A DNA stretch of 64,000 nucleotides, taken from Hydractinia symbiolongicarpus (lineage: Eukaryota; Cnidaria; Hydrozoa; Anthoathecata; Hydractiniidae). Positions within the stretch are counted from its first letter, which is position 1. Each line of letters starts with the position of its first letter. The DNA lies in contig NC_079882.1 in NCBI RefSeq assembly GCF_029227915.1, positions 4,030,001 through 4,094,000 of the forward strand, given 5' to 3'. The notes below the pieces were generated by a model, which saw nothing but the letters and a program-made list of their open reading frames with translations, had not been told where the DNA came from and ran no database searches. Shown in pieces: positions 1 to 24,680 of this stretch. The position numbers and the translations under genes are program-made.

Positions 1-1392
1 GGTGTTTGGTTGATTCTTTTCCGAGATTTACCGAAGTTTCAAAGAAATTTGTAGTTAATTAGCTATACATGCTTTTTGTTTCATAATGGCACAAGCCTAT
101 GATTTTGTCAAAAATACCACAGCAAAATTTTAAACTAGAACAATCTGAGTCTGAATTATGCTATAAAATAAGAGCTATTCAGGATATAAATTTTCTTTAA
201 TGAAGCAATTTGAATCTATTTTAAAATGAATTTAACGATTTTTTGGTTATAATTATTTTTGAAAAGATTGTGTAGTCAATCCCTCAGGTGTACTCTACTT
301 ATATCTTAGTTGACTATTGGTAAACTTGGTAAACCTGCAGAAAATTTATGTTTCTTAAAAGATGTGCCAGTGTATTAAACCCACAACATGAGTCGAAAAC
401 TTACAAAAACCGAAACCATAACATAAATCAGGGAATGATCCCCTTCTTTTGAATAAGCTCCATATGATTCAAAATAAATGAGCCCCACTTGTTTATAAAT
501 TTCGTTATCACTTCGACTTTAAAGGATTAGGATAAGCTTATCAAAGTTTTAGAAATTTATAAAACCAGTCATAATTTCGACAGATTTTGTGTGGGATACT
601 TATAGAGCTAATTTCATAGATTTAGGTTTTATACCTTGTAAAAACTGTTGTTTTATGTAAATTTTAAGCAAAAACAAACAGGTTGAGTTTTGTGTGCACC
701 TATCCATCACAATTTGTTTCCATGATTTTGAAATGTAGTTTTAAATACCTTGTAATCTGAAAGTGTGTGCATAACTGGCAGTGCAGTCAGGTTAGCTAGC
801 AGTAGGCTAGCCAGCTTCTCATAAGAACAAAGAAGTTTGGCTTCGTTGTACGGGATTGTTTTGAGAAATTGCATCAATTAATTCTGTAAAAAATACTGCC
901 TTGAAAGCTAATTATGTGCCCAGGTTTTTTGTGTTTTTTCAGATAAAAAAAGAAAAAGGAAAGATTTCTTGTTTTTGATCTGGATACAGTTATTTAGAAT
1001 AGTGTAAATCCTAATATCCAATAGACGGAAAAGGTAGCGGCTTAAAAATTCTGGTCAACCAATCTTTCCTTGATAGAAAATATTGCAAATGCCGTAATAT
1101 TTTATCACCACGACAGCCCCTAACGGTAACAATGTGTATGCCAGACTTTTAAAACCCCAAATATCCATCTTTTTGTAGCATTAAACCTTGAATAGTAATA
1201 TTTGCAATAAACATCTGTCTAGTTATGCAATAAGATGTTGTAATTGGACTTTTTAAAATAACTAATGTCAGGTTTAAATGATAATTGCTGCCATTTTTGG
1301 GCATTGTGCTCCTGGTACTTCCCTTGTGTCTGCCTACCAACTTGTATGTTTTGTATAGTATTTCAATTTTGCTTATCTCTTTATGTTTAGTA
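1..1392. other. Upstream region or 5' intron of SEC24; no gene seen
   Basis: No convincing coding exon is visible. The stretch is AT-rich and ends in a pyrimidine-rich tract and a 3' splice acceptor (AG at 1389-1390) two bases before the first SEC24 ATG, so at least its right end is probably intron. Any 5' untranslated exon, promoter or further N-terminal exon would lie here or outside the window. Confidence 0.4.
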
Positions 1393-13852
<12,460 letters not shown>

Positions 13853-13890
13853 ATCTTATCGTTTTGGAGAAAGTTTTAATGGCTACCCGT

Positions 13891-14085
13891 AATAAAGGCG
13901 AAGTCACTTCGTAAGAGTTATAACAAGCACAAAGAGACAGCGGTGTTTTACCAAGTTTACGAATCATGCGTAAATGTTGTTAAGAACACTAAATAATAAT
14001 TTTAATTAGATATAAAAAAAAATTATCAAATTTTTATTCCTATTTATGGTGCATGATAATTCTTTCTTTGCTCTCCTAAAATAAA
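13891..14085 (+). promoter_or_regulatory. Candidate SEC24 polyadenylation signals
   Basis: AATAAA occurs at 13891-13896 and again at 14080-14085, which are 39 and 228 bases after the SEC24 stop codon. Either could direct 3' end formation. In AT-rich DNA such hexamers are also common by chance. Confidence 0.35.
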
Positions 14086-17000
14086 AATCTTTCGTGAATT
14101 AATTTTCATTTTTATTCGTCAACCTGCTTATTGTATTCTTCATTTTGATTATTCGCGTTTATAAAAATAATTTTAGTTGGTGTAAACACAGATTGTGTAA
14201 GGACTGGTGAATCAGTCCGTAAGGGAATGAGCTTTGTGTATACTACAGAATTTTTATGAATCTTTATGAATTTAAACAGTTATCGTAGAATTATATGTCT
14301 ATACTTTCACTATAATATGAAATATTTTATCTCAGATCTGAAATAAGCTTGTGACAGAAACGGCGCTTCATATGATTTTAAACACGTTCATATATATATA
14401 AGCAACTCCAATTTTCGGGTTAGGCTTGGTTGTCTAGTTTCTTAATTAACTGCTACTTTTTTTGCTAGCACAGTATTGACATCTTCCCTGGATCGTGTTC
14501 GACAGTATTGAACTCGACAAACTAGTGTGCTAACGCATGTTATATGTTTCGCTTCTGAGTAGACATCTGCCACGATTTACATCACGGTTCAAGTTTGCTA
14601 ACCAAGGTAAAAAATATTCTGAGGGTTTTTCAAAGCATAAGGAGTTTGCTTAGTTTTTAGTTCGTACAAAAAGAAGAGGCGTGTGTACACAAGGTTAAAA
14701 ATGTTCGCTAACTACAGCTAAAAAATATTTTTCGTTACGTGTCTCTTGTTTATCTTATTTTGCTCTTGTTAATGTGAGGTTTTAACCTTCCTAAATAATT
14801 CACCAATTTATTGTTCTTGATTGCAATTTTTAATTAAATTAAGTCCTTTCCTTTTCCTTATCGTCAGAACAGATCTTTCCCCAGAATCCGTTTCCCGATC
14901 TAATTTATGCTTCTTCTTAAAAAAGGGAGTGGTCTTTGTGCAACTTTTGTGAAGATAGGAAAAATTCTATCGCGCAACATCCGTTCCTATGTTTAAAATC
15001 GTGACAAATTCTTCGTCAATTTTAACGCGAAACGAATATAAATATTTACCGAGAAAGAGAAGTGAGGTTTTTTTTATATAACTTATAACTTTATTTTACA
15101 ATGACTTTCGTAGCTCTTTCTGAAAATTGTTAAAAACTATTCATGCAATTTTGAAGCTAATTAATATGCTATGTTGTTTTGTTCTCTACAAGCCGTCCAT
15201 CGTCTTAAAAGTCAACGCAGGGTTTCAAATTTCTCTGGTAATTCGTGATTAGTTGTGCAAAAAATACGTCGTGTTTAGACATGCAGCGCATGCGTATTCC
15301 TGATTTTTTCGATATGTCATCAAGCTCATTTTCAATAATTTACTTCATGTAGTAATATTGCACAAGATAATGTGAATGTTGTTTAATTATGTATTGTTTC
15401 CTTTTTGACAGGTTGCATTTTAAGAGTTTTGTACAAACTTTTTTTCCCTCATAAGTAGACATACCTGGAGGGATATATCGAAGTTATTTCAGTAAAATTT
15501 AGGTAAACTTGCTACTTTTTACAACTTATTTATTTCGTGTGTTGCGAACTTGTAAAAAACGATGTTAAAAATATTGGGCGTAAAAAAATGCTCAACTTAA
15601 TAGTGGAGGCGTTGTAATTTTACGCAGCGCCATCTGGCAAAACATAGTCAAATGCGGCCCTTTTTTCAGGACTGGAATTAGGTTGCTAAATCGAGAGAAA
15701 ATATTTGGCGCTATTTGCTCAGCATCTATTTTTACCGAACACTGTACTGTCATCGTGAATCTGACCTTGATCCTTTGAAACGTGTCGTCATCAATGATCT
15801 CGAAATGAAAGTTTTTTTTCTGAAGAACGGCGGTATTTTCGAGAGGATGTAGTTAACTGGAAAGGTTGCTGGGTGAGATTGATACTTTAAATTTGAGGCT
15901 TATACCCTTATTAACCCCAGTTTCCTAAAATAACGTGTAAAATTTTATTATCATCAATATTTTTAGTGTTTATTACACAGGGCTTTGCTTATGTTCTTTC
16001 TCAATTTTTTTTACTCCTTCAATGAGCATCAGGTTTATACCCAATGTCGTTTCATTTAACACTGTGACGTAAAAATTGACGCAAATAAATATGGCTACAA
16101 GTCACGGCATTTTGAGTTTTTGTTGAGTAAAGATTATCTTAAGATGAGTCTGTGTATTTAGTTTTAGTGCAGGATAGTCGATTTTTTTCTGACATTAACA
16201 AGGATGATTTTTTTTCAGACACACACAAAAAAGGGAATGAGGAAAGAGCGCCTGTTGTCTTTTTCTTTTATACTGAGACAGCGAGCGCCTGTCTTTTTTA
16301 TATCAGGACAGTGAGATATCTTACCGTCCCATTGGGTGCCGTATTTGAGCTATTCCAGCGACCAGCAACCAAATGTGTATGCGTGGCAAATTTTATACCA
16401 CTACCTGTTTAAAGCATCCTAATCAACGCATAGGAGATTTTCAGAATAAGAATACAAACTCGTCTCCAGGGATTCCTCTCTTTTTTACATTGAGAACCGG
16501 CGGGGGTTGCCGCACTAAACATATAGGGCTTATACAACCTTACCCAAAAAAATTGATTGCAAACCGACATACAGATCCCAAGTTATGGTGTTGTCAGCAA
16601 AATAGTAAGAGGCCTGGGACGAGCAAACAAGCGTCATTTTGACAAAAAAAATTTACATTAATCAATTCACCTTTATAATACCTAAGCATTGATAAAGTTT
16701 GAATGCACATCTTTTATCAGGTCTAAAATTACTGATGACAGAAAATGTTATTTTGTTATTACTTAAGTATGACATCATAATTTATGCAGCATAATTAAAT
16801 CTGAAATTCTTTAAATTAAAAAATTTAAAATGACTTGTTAACCAAATTTTTAAGCTCTATAATATAAGTGTTACATCATTTTATACTTTGGGTTCCCTCA
16901 GGGCAAATTTTGTATCACATATCATAAAAAAATATAATTACAATTCATTTTTCATCGAATCTCACGTAAATGCATCCAACGTCTGAAATCCTGACGTCAG

Positions 17001-17845
17001 TTTATTCTTGGAGGAAAGGTTTATTGAAATGATGTCTGAAGTCGCGAAGGAGCAAATTGAAGGTACATATTTCAGGACTCGTGGTTCTTAATAGTTAAGG
17101 TCTACTAAAGACTTAAGTCTCAATTAATTCTTTTGATATATATTATTAGTCTGATGTGCTAACAAAGAAAATAATTTTTATCCAATCCAGCTTTACTTTA
17201 TACAATCCTTGATCCGAAAGGATTTCAGGATGATAGAATATTTTTTTCTTATAAGAAACGATAACGAATCTCGAGTTAATATAATCTAACATTTTTTTCA
17301 GAAAAAAGATTCTTATATTCTTCATTTAAACTTACCATTCAAGAAAGATGTTCAACATTTTTAAGTGTTTGCCGACCTTGGTATAGACTTGCTTAAAAAG
17401 ACAGAAGATAAACACAAACGGCTGTCAAAATAAAGCTTGATCACAAGTAAACCTTCAAGTTTCGTTTGTTTTCAAGGCTACTTCGAAGAAAAAGGTCACA
17501 TAGATATGGCGATGAAGAGAAAAAAAAATGTATTTAAAATTTGGTATGCTCAGAGTACGTGATCTATCCTATACGTCATGCTATTTAACTATCAATGCTC
17601 TAAATTCTTTTTATTTTATTACTTAAATGGCTTTAATTAAACTTTGTAGTTACAAGTGTTTGCGTTTGATGACGCTTCTTTTTTTTTAAATTTAGTTTAT
17701 TTTTTTTATTTTTTTTATAAACGTTCTTGCAAAAAATTCTTTAGAACTCACCAGTTTCATTTGTGTCATTCTTTCTTAAAGAGAAAGAAAGAAGATGCCC
17801 TAAATCCACGATTAAACACCTGGCGTTTATTTACTTTGTGAACCT
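14086..17845. other. Intergenic, no gene recognised
   Basis: AT-rich sequence with only short, unconserved open frames. A short imperfect duplication around 16247-16295 repeats 'gcgcctgt' followed by poly-T. No transposon protein, RNA gene or receptor remnant was recognised. Confidence 0.5.
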
Positions 17846-18115
17846 CTGTGGAAATGGTGTTATGGTAGCACATTCGGCTTGTAAATATAAGATTTCGAGT
17901 CTCCCACTCCGGTGTACTTAAAACATTTGGTGTTGTCAGCCCATTTACTGCCATATACTAACTGCTAACTGGCTTGTGTGGCAGGCAGGAAAGATGGAGC
18001 AATGTTATACGCATTTCTGGCGGTATAGTTACAGTCGGAGGGAAGTAAAAGCAAACCGTTAGGATGGATACTCCAAGGACATTAAAACTCTCCGTCTCTT
18101 ACATACTTACTTACT
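17846..18115 (+). mobile_element. Candidate tRNA-Thr-related SINE
   Basis: The 5' end resembles a tRNA: a D-arm-like 'tggtgttatggtagca', an anticodon-arm-like 'cggcttgtaaa' (TGT anticodon context as in tRNA-Thr), then a B-box-like 'atttcgagtctcc'. About 200 bases of unrelated body follow, ending in 'tacatacttacttacta'. This head-body-tail order suits a SINE. The stem pairing is too poor for a functional tRNA. Confidence 0.5.
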
Positions 18116-20043
18116 AGAGAAGGGCACATACTCGAGCGGGCGGTGATTCAATCGGTTTTTTTTTCAAATTAATGCCATAACGTTATGATTTTAAAATATT
18201 CCAAGATAATTCAAACTTTATAATTTGAATAAAAACCGAAAGAAATAAAAGCTAGAACAAGTTTTTTACATTTGTTTTTTGTGTACTTCTATTTTTGGTT
18301 AGCTTACTTCCCGAGTTTTTCAAGTTTAGAAATTATGGTAGTTGTTGAGTTGGGGTCAAAACTGATAAAATCTAAGAGTTCGTTATAAAATCAAGCTTTA
18401 ACTGTAGCCAATGTAATTTTGAAGTTACTGTTTGTTTTCTATCGAGTCTCTTGTCCCCTTCTCCGTTATTACGGATCAAACCAAATGCGCTTCTTTTAAG
18501 TGTATATATAAAATAATTATTTAACTGTAAGATTGAAGTAGTAATTTGGATTTTTTTTTGCACGCTTTTAGCTTATTTGTTGCATCACAAAGAAGGAGAC
18601 AATCGTGTTTTAAGAATGTATAGTAAGTATAAGAAATAATTAAAAAAGGAGGGGATTGACGCTCATATCAATCGTGTCATGTCAACGTTGACGTTAAGGG
18701 AAGGTGTCACACACAAGGAACCATTGTGTGAAGATGCATGGAAGGATCCAATGTTTTTGTTTACTTGTAGAATGAAATTATATAGTAGTTGCAAGATGTA
18801 ATAACAAAACACACACGTAAACATATCACAACGCGAATAAGTCAGTTTATAAATAAAGACGACAGTAAAACTATACTATCAGTACAATAGCCCAACATTT
18901 TATTGTTGAAAAAAAAAATCATAAGTAATATGGCACAGTATAGTGAAAAATTTTATAATTAAAACCAACAATAATATATGGATTGTATTTCAGAGAATTT
19001 TTATTTTTATACAAAAAACACATTACGTCTCCCTCGCTACATTCATCGTAAGTCAAATAAAAACATTAAAAACACACCTGCACAGAAGTAGAAGGGATCG
19101 TTTTCGTATTTGCCACTGATCTACTTTTGAATGAATGTCTGTTATAATATACGAGTGTCCTTACTTAGTACAATAATTTAGAGTTCTTCTTCACAGTATA
19201 ATGGAAATTTTATAACCGTCAATTAAATCCCATGTCGATCTGTTTTTATTTTACATCTGTTGCATTTTTATTTTCATCACGACGGAGAAAGCAGGGTACG
19301 TTTTTAGTTTTTGTTTTTTATTTTGTCAAACCCTTTTCCCTGAATGAAACGTGGAATTTTGCTTCCCACGAGTTCTTGTTTTGACGTGAAATAAAATAGA
19401 ATACGAAAATAGGGGAAGGAAAGAAGGAGGGAGTTAAATCTTTTGATGTTTAAATATTGTCTACCATGAAACCTCAATTTTTTTAAAAATGAAAAGTATG
19501 TATGTAAGTATTTTTATCTGAAGCTTTACAGGTGTATCTGTTCGAGTTGTTGGATTTATGATAGTCAAGTATTGTTTTGTTTTTTTCGGCGTTCAGGACA
19601 GGTAAGAGGGAGTGCTAAATCTCCACATTGATTTTTAGTGTCCACTTTTCGCAGTGCGAGTCACCCGTAACCAAAAGAACCAAAGAAAACCTTAGAAGTT
19701 TGATGAAAAGGAAGTTTTCTTAACTGAAATAATATGTATACCAAAGTTTAGTTGTAAAACTTATTTGTTGTTGACCTCAATTCCCTAGGATTAGAATGAT
19801 GAGAAATACAGAACCTTCAGGTAGTAAAAGATAAAAGAAAGTTCTAGTAAGATAATAGCTGACGATTAATTAATTAATCAGAAAATATCTTCCTAACCGA
19901 ATTCCATGCTTATCAGATTTAAAAAATACGCGTTTCGTGAATTAGCTAATTTCAACAGTAATTAAAATCCTCACTTTCAATCAGAACACAATCTTTGAAA
20001 TGCATTGTGTTTGCTTTTTAACTTAAAAATCAAGTGCCACATA
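18116..20043. other. Intergenic, no gene recognised
   Basis: AT-rich; no coding exon, RNA gene or transposon protein recognised. It lies upstream of the first receptor gene and may hold its promoter and 5' exon. Confidence 0.5.
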
Positions 20044-20064
20044 TTTCACTGTTTTTTTTCATAG
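20044..20064 (+). promoter_or_regulatory. Candidate 3' splice acceptor before GPCR 1
   Basis: A tract ending 'gttttttttcatag' lies 19 bases before the ATG at 20084. It fits a 5'UTR intron or a spliced-leader acceptor. Confidence 0.5.
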
Positions 20065-20083
20065 ATTAAAAAAATAATCAAAA

Positions 20084-21409
20084 ATGGTTTTGGCGTCCCT
20101 GCTTCCAACTTACTTCTACATCCGGTGTATTCTGTGTCATCAAACCAACTTTGATCAATTTTACTGTCTTACCTTTCAATTTGATAAGCATGTTAATAAA
20201 TTGACTCAAGAAGAAGCGCTATGTACAGGTGGTTTAAGTCTACCCATACCTCTGCCAGAAAATAAAAGCTGGGAAGGTCCTTATTCGCAATGTATACCTG
20301 CTAAATTAAATGCTACACCGAAGGCTACTTCTAGATGCATCCCTAAGGACATTACAAAATCAAGCTTAAATACAAATTGTTCGGATCCGTTAGACCGAAG
20401 TCATAAATACAGTTGCGTACCAAGTTCCGGTCGGTGGTTGTTTTATCCTGACACGGCAGATTTTTCCAGCTATACTGTGCTTATACTTTTTGTTGCATTA
20501 TGCATAACTTGCTGTTTCTTTACAGTTATTTTAAACATGCTTAATATTTTTATCTGCATCAAATCAAAGGACCTCAGAACATCGAAAACTATCGTCTACG
20601 CTTTTCATATGGCAGTAATTGATCTCTTAATTGGAACAGTTCAAATCCCGTTATACATTGCAACTGTATATAACTCGAATTATCGCTCATTCAAGGGTGA
20701 ATACACCATGTCTCAGCATACAGCAAAACTTGTAAACACTTGGTTTAACAGATTAGATTTGTTATTCTTAGTAGCATCATTTACAAATCTTGCGTTTATG
20801 TCAATAGAGAGATGTGTTGTTGTTGTGAAGCCGTTCTGGCACATGCGAGCTATCACAGTAACAAAGGTTATTTTATCGATACCGGCAATTTGGGCATACA
20901 CATTGACTGTCTTCTTTCTGTATTACTACGCCTTGGACGAGGAATATTTGTTTTCACTCCTATCGGGATTTGCTGTGCCAACGTTCTTGATCGTCATAAG
21001 CTACACTGTTGTCATAGCAACTATGAGAACATCAAGGAATAAAGTTGGACGGGACGGACAAGTTCAGGATTTGAAAAGAAAAACGGAACAGAAAGTGACA
21101 ACGAAGTTAATTTTGCTAATCGTTCTATTTTTGTTGTCATGGATACCATATCTTGTTTTGACTTTTGTTTACGTAGACAAAATTCGATCTTCGCATATCG
21201 ACAGTGTATTGATAAAGTCAAAACTTCGATGGGTAAAATTACTATCATATTGCCACTGCTTTTACGATCCCATTTTGTATTCGCTTTCTCGTCCAAATAT
21301 ACAAAGGGAATTCAGGAGCGTGTTTAAAGGAGAACGCACCACTTCCATTGGTGCGTCAAAAATAAAGAGGTCGATGAAGTTAGCAACAGTGGCTTCTACA
21401 ACAGTGTAA
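20084..21409 (+). CDS. Orphan class A (rhodopsin-like) GPCR 1, single exon
   Basis: Plasma-membrane seven-helix receptor, 441 residues, ligand unknown. Likely signal peptide 1-20. The ectodomain (about 21-128) carries six cysteines (28, 47, 70, 85, 99, 111) and N-glycosylation sequons, and ends 'CVPSSGRWLFYP'. TM1 lies near 129-152, TM2 with Asp180 (2.50), TM3 with Asp225 (3.32) and ERC at 242-244 in place of DRY, TM4 with Trp270, TM5 with Pro299, TM6 'SWIPY' (352-356), TM7 'DPILY' (395-399) in place of NPxxY. Position 3.25 is Asn and the short second extracellular loop has no Cys, so the usual TM3-ECL2 disulphide is missing. It is paralogous to the genes at 40277 and 44784. The start is supported by the matching N-terminus of receptor 2. 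Class A is certain; subfamily is not. Melanocortin-type receptors share DPxxY and the lost disulphide, but homology is not claimed. Confidence 0.92.
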   Translation: MVLASLLPTYFYIRCILCHQTNFDQFYCLTFQFDKHVNKLTQEEALCTGGLSLPIPLPENKSWEGPYSQCIPAKLNATPKATSRCIPKDITKSSLNTNCSDPLDRSHKYSCVPSSGRWLFYPDTADFSSYTVLILFVALCITCCFFTVILNMLNIFICIKSKDLRTSKTIVYAFHMAVIDLLIGTVQIPLYIATVYNSNYRSFKGEYTMSQHTAKLVNTWFNRLDLLFLVASFTNLAFMSIERCVVVVKPFWHMRAITVTKVILSIPAIWAYTLTVFFLYYYALDEEYLFSLLSGFAVPTFLIVISYTVVIATMRTSRNKVGRDGQVQDLKRKTEQKVTTKLILLIVLFLLSWIPYLVLTFVYVDKIRSSHIDSVLIKSKLRWVKLLSYCHCFYDPILYSLSRPNIQREFRSVFKGERTTSIGASKIKRSMKLATVASTTV

Positions 21410-21612
21410 AGTAAATTGTAAAAGAAACAAGGTGCTCCCTTAGTGGAAGGCTAAACACAAGCAAGTTATGACGAAGTACTGGCAAAATAATAAGAGAAAC
21501 GTAAAATTGTTAATTTTATTTTTGTGGCTATGAAAAATGCTATTCAAATATGGTGGTGTTTTCAGCTATTGCGTTTTAGAGCTTCAACACAACGAATAGT
21601 TGTTGGCCATCT

Positions 21613-21671
21613 GCCTGGATGTAAATACATTCTGCCTGGATGTAAATACAGTCTACCTAGATGTAAATACA
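21613..21671. repeat. Three tandem units of an 18-base repeat
   Basis: Three imperfect copies of about 'ctgcctggatgtaaatac' lie directly against a (TA)n array. Confidence 0.85.
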
Positions 21672-22900
<1,229 letters not shown>

Positions 22901-22907
22901 TGACAAT

Positions 22908-23170
22908 TTGAAAAAATCCAACAATGCCATCACATATTATCGACGCTTAAACGTCCTTACTCCAATTATGGCAAGTAAAGAGAAGGCTAAAACAACATTG
23001 AAGGACCAATTGAAACTTCTGAAAAAATTTGATACCGAGACTAATAATAAGAAGAAAAAATCGGAAGATATGACGTCTCAAAACAATTACATCCTCATCA
23101 TCATCTTCGTATGTTGGTGGCAATAATCATAACAAACGACCATGTCAAGGTGGGTCCCCAGTTAGAAAAT
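22908..23170 (+). pseudogene. Possible retroelement gag-like fragment
   Basis: Encodes 'ASKEKAKTTLKDQLKLLKK' then, after one frame change, a Ser-rich stretch and 'YVGGNNHNKRPCQGG'. A Lys-rich helical segment followed by Ser/Gly/Arg-rich sequence is typical of gag-like proteins of DIRS-type and related retroelements. This is recalled resemblance only, and no enzymatic domain is attached. Confidence 0.3.
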
Positions 23171-24186
23171 AAAACAATGAGGATGGCTTATTTCCACATC
23201 TGGGGAACAACAATATAACTTCAAGCAATGACTTCAAACTTTACAAGACTTAACGGGAAGAGATTTAAAATTAAAGGAAACCTTCACCAGGTTGATTTTA
23301 TTGAGAGTAGTAAACCTGATTTTACCAAAAATTATTCTAGTGAAGGGTCAGCAACATATGCACTCTTTGGTTTGGAATATGTTAGTAGTATAGACCAGTT
23401 ACCAGTACTAGACCATTTTTTCCATATAATGAAATCTATATATTTTTTACCAGACTATTCTATACATTTTTTCCATTCTGGGGGTATAAATGCATAGTTT
23501 TATTTTATGTTTCTCAGGGGATGTTTTTTTTTTTTGCGATGCTGGCTCCACCTGATGTCTAATAGAACATGGTCACTGCTGTGACATCATTGGATTATTT
23601 ATAATTATTATAAAGGATTCTTAGAAAGATAAAACTATCTTCTTCAAATTAACGAATACTAATATATGAAAAAGTGAAGAATAATCAATTTAACGAAAGA
23701 ATGACAAGTTTAAGAAAAAAATTTTTGTTCTTCTTTTGTTGTTTTTAGTGGTTTATTGAATTCTTTTTTCATATTATTTTACATTATTTAACTTTTTCTA
23801 TCATTTTTTCCATTACACGGCTTTTACACCTCTATAAATTTGTTTTGGTTTCGTGCATTTATCATCATAACAACAAACTACTTTATCCACGGCCTATAAT
23901 GCTTTGATAAGCGTTGGAGTCTGATGAATTATTATTTTGTTGGCGTCCCTGAATCTTTTCTGTTAAAGCATATCAGCATGAATCAGCTTAGATCACAAAT
24001 GGTATTGGTTGTTGCATATTTTGTTGTATATTATTAACCTTATCAGGCATATTTACTGCTTGCGTTCCATTTACTTAAATACAATTAACTTTATGATTCT
24101 TCAGAACTCTTTCAGAACTAAAGCACTGCAGACAGTGCATACAGAAGTGCTTCCCTTGCTGTATGTAATAGACACCTCAGGTTTTT
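23171..24186. other. No gene recognised
   Basis: AT-rich. An open frame at 23228-23497 contains 'DHFFHIMKSIYFLPDYSIHF', which I do not recognise. It may be more transposon debris from the flanking element fragments. Confidence 0.4.
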
Positions 24187-24357
24187 AATGCTCTTGCGAG
24201 ATGTTGCTACTGGTTTATAAGTCGTAGGAGCTGGTACTGGTTTGTAGGTTCTTGGTGCTGAAGCTGGTTTGGTATCATCTACCACAAGCTTCTTCTTCTC
24301 TTGCTTTAAAAGAAATTTGATAAGTTCTGATTTACTGAGTTTTTTAAGATCACTCTT
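24187..24357 (-). pseudogene. Proline-repeat coding fragment, probable mobile-element debris
   Basis: On the minus strand a frame reads 'LSKSELIKFLLKQEKKK' followed by Pro-rich repeats 'APRTYKPVPAPTTYKPV'. A short helical head plus PxxPR repeats recurs in mobile-element proteins of cnidarians by recollection, but I cannot name the family. The frame is disrupted upstream by a stop. Confidence 0.3.
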
Positions 24358-24680
24358 TATTCATATCTATGAGGTTATATTTTTCTGATTTCAGATTATA
24401 TTATAACAATAGAATGGATATATATAAAATTTGCTAAAAGTCGAGGCGAGATATATGGACACACGATAATATCGTCATCTAAACAAGCCCAAAATGTAAA
24501 AATTATCATGGATGGCTTCTCTGATAATGTTGCAGGCTCACAAGCATCCAAAACTACAGTGCAGGAACTTTAAAATTGGTTGCAAACAACAAACAAAGAC
24601 AGCGATGATATTTCTTCACCTGTATTCACTTCACTGCATTCTGCCGGTGGAAATGAAATTATAAATACTTTCATTAGGGA

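Noticed and set aside
17846-17925. Functional tRNA-Thr gene
   Set aside because: Acceptor and D stems do not pair and the T-arm deviates; a SINE head is the better reading.
20713-21327. Overlapping open frames inside GPCR 1 on both strands
   Set aside because: Shadows of the receptor coding sequence; none has a recognisable domain.
23920-23960. 'gtctgatga' as a hammerhead ribozyme core, given that Penelope-like elements can carry them
   Set aside because: No following GAAA core and no supporting stems; other 'ctgatga' hits in the window also failed.
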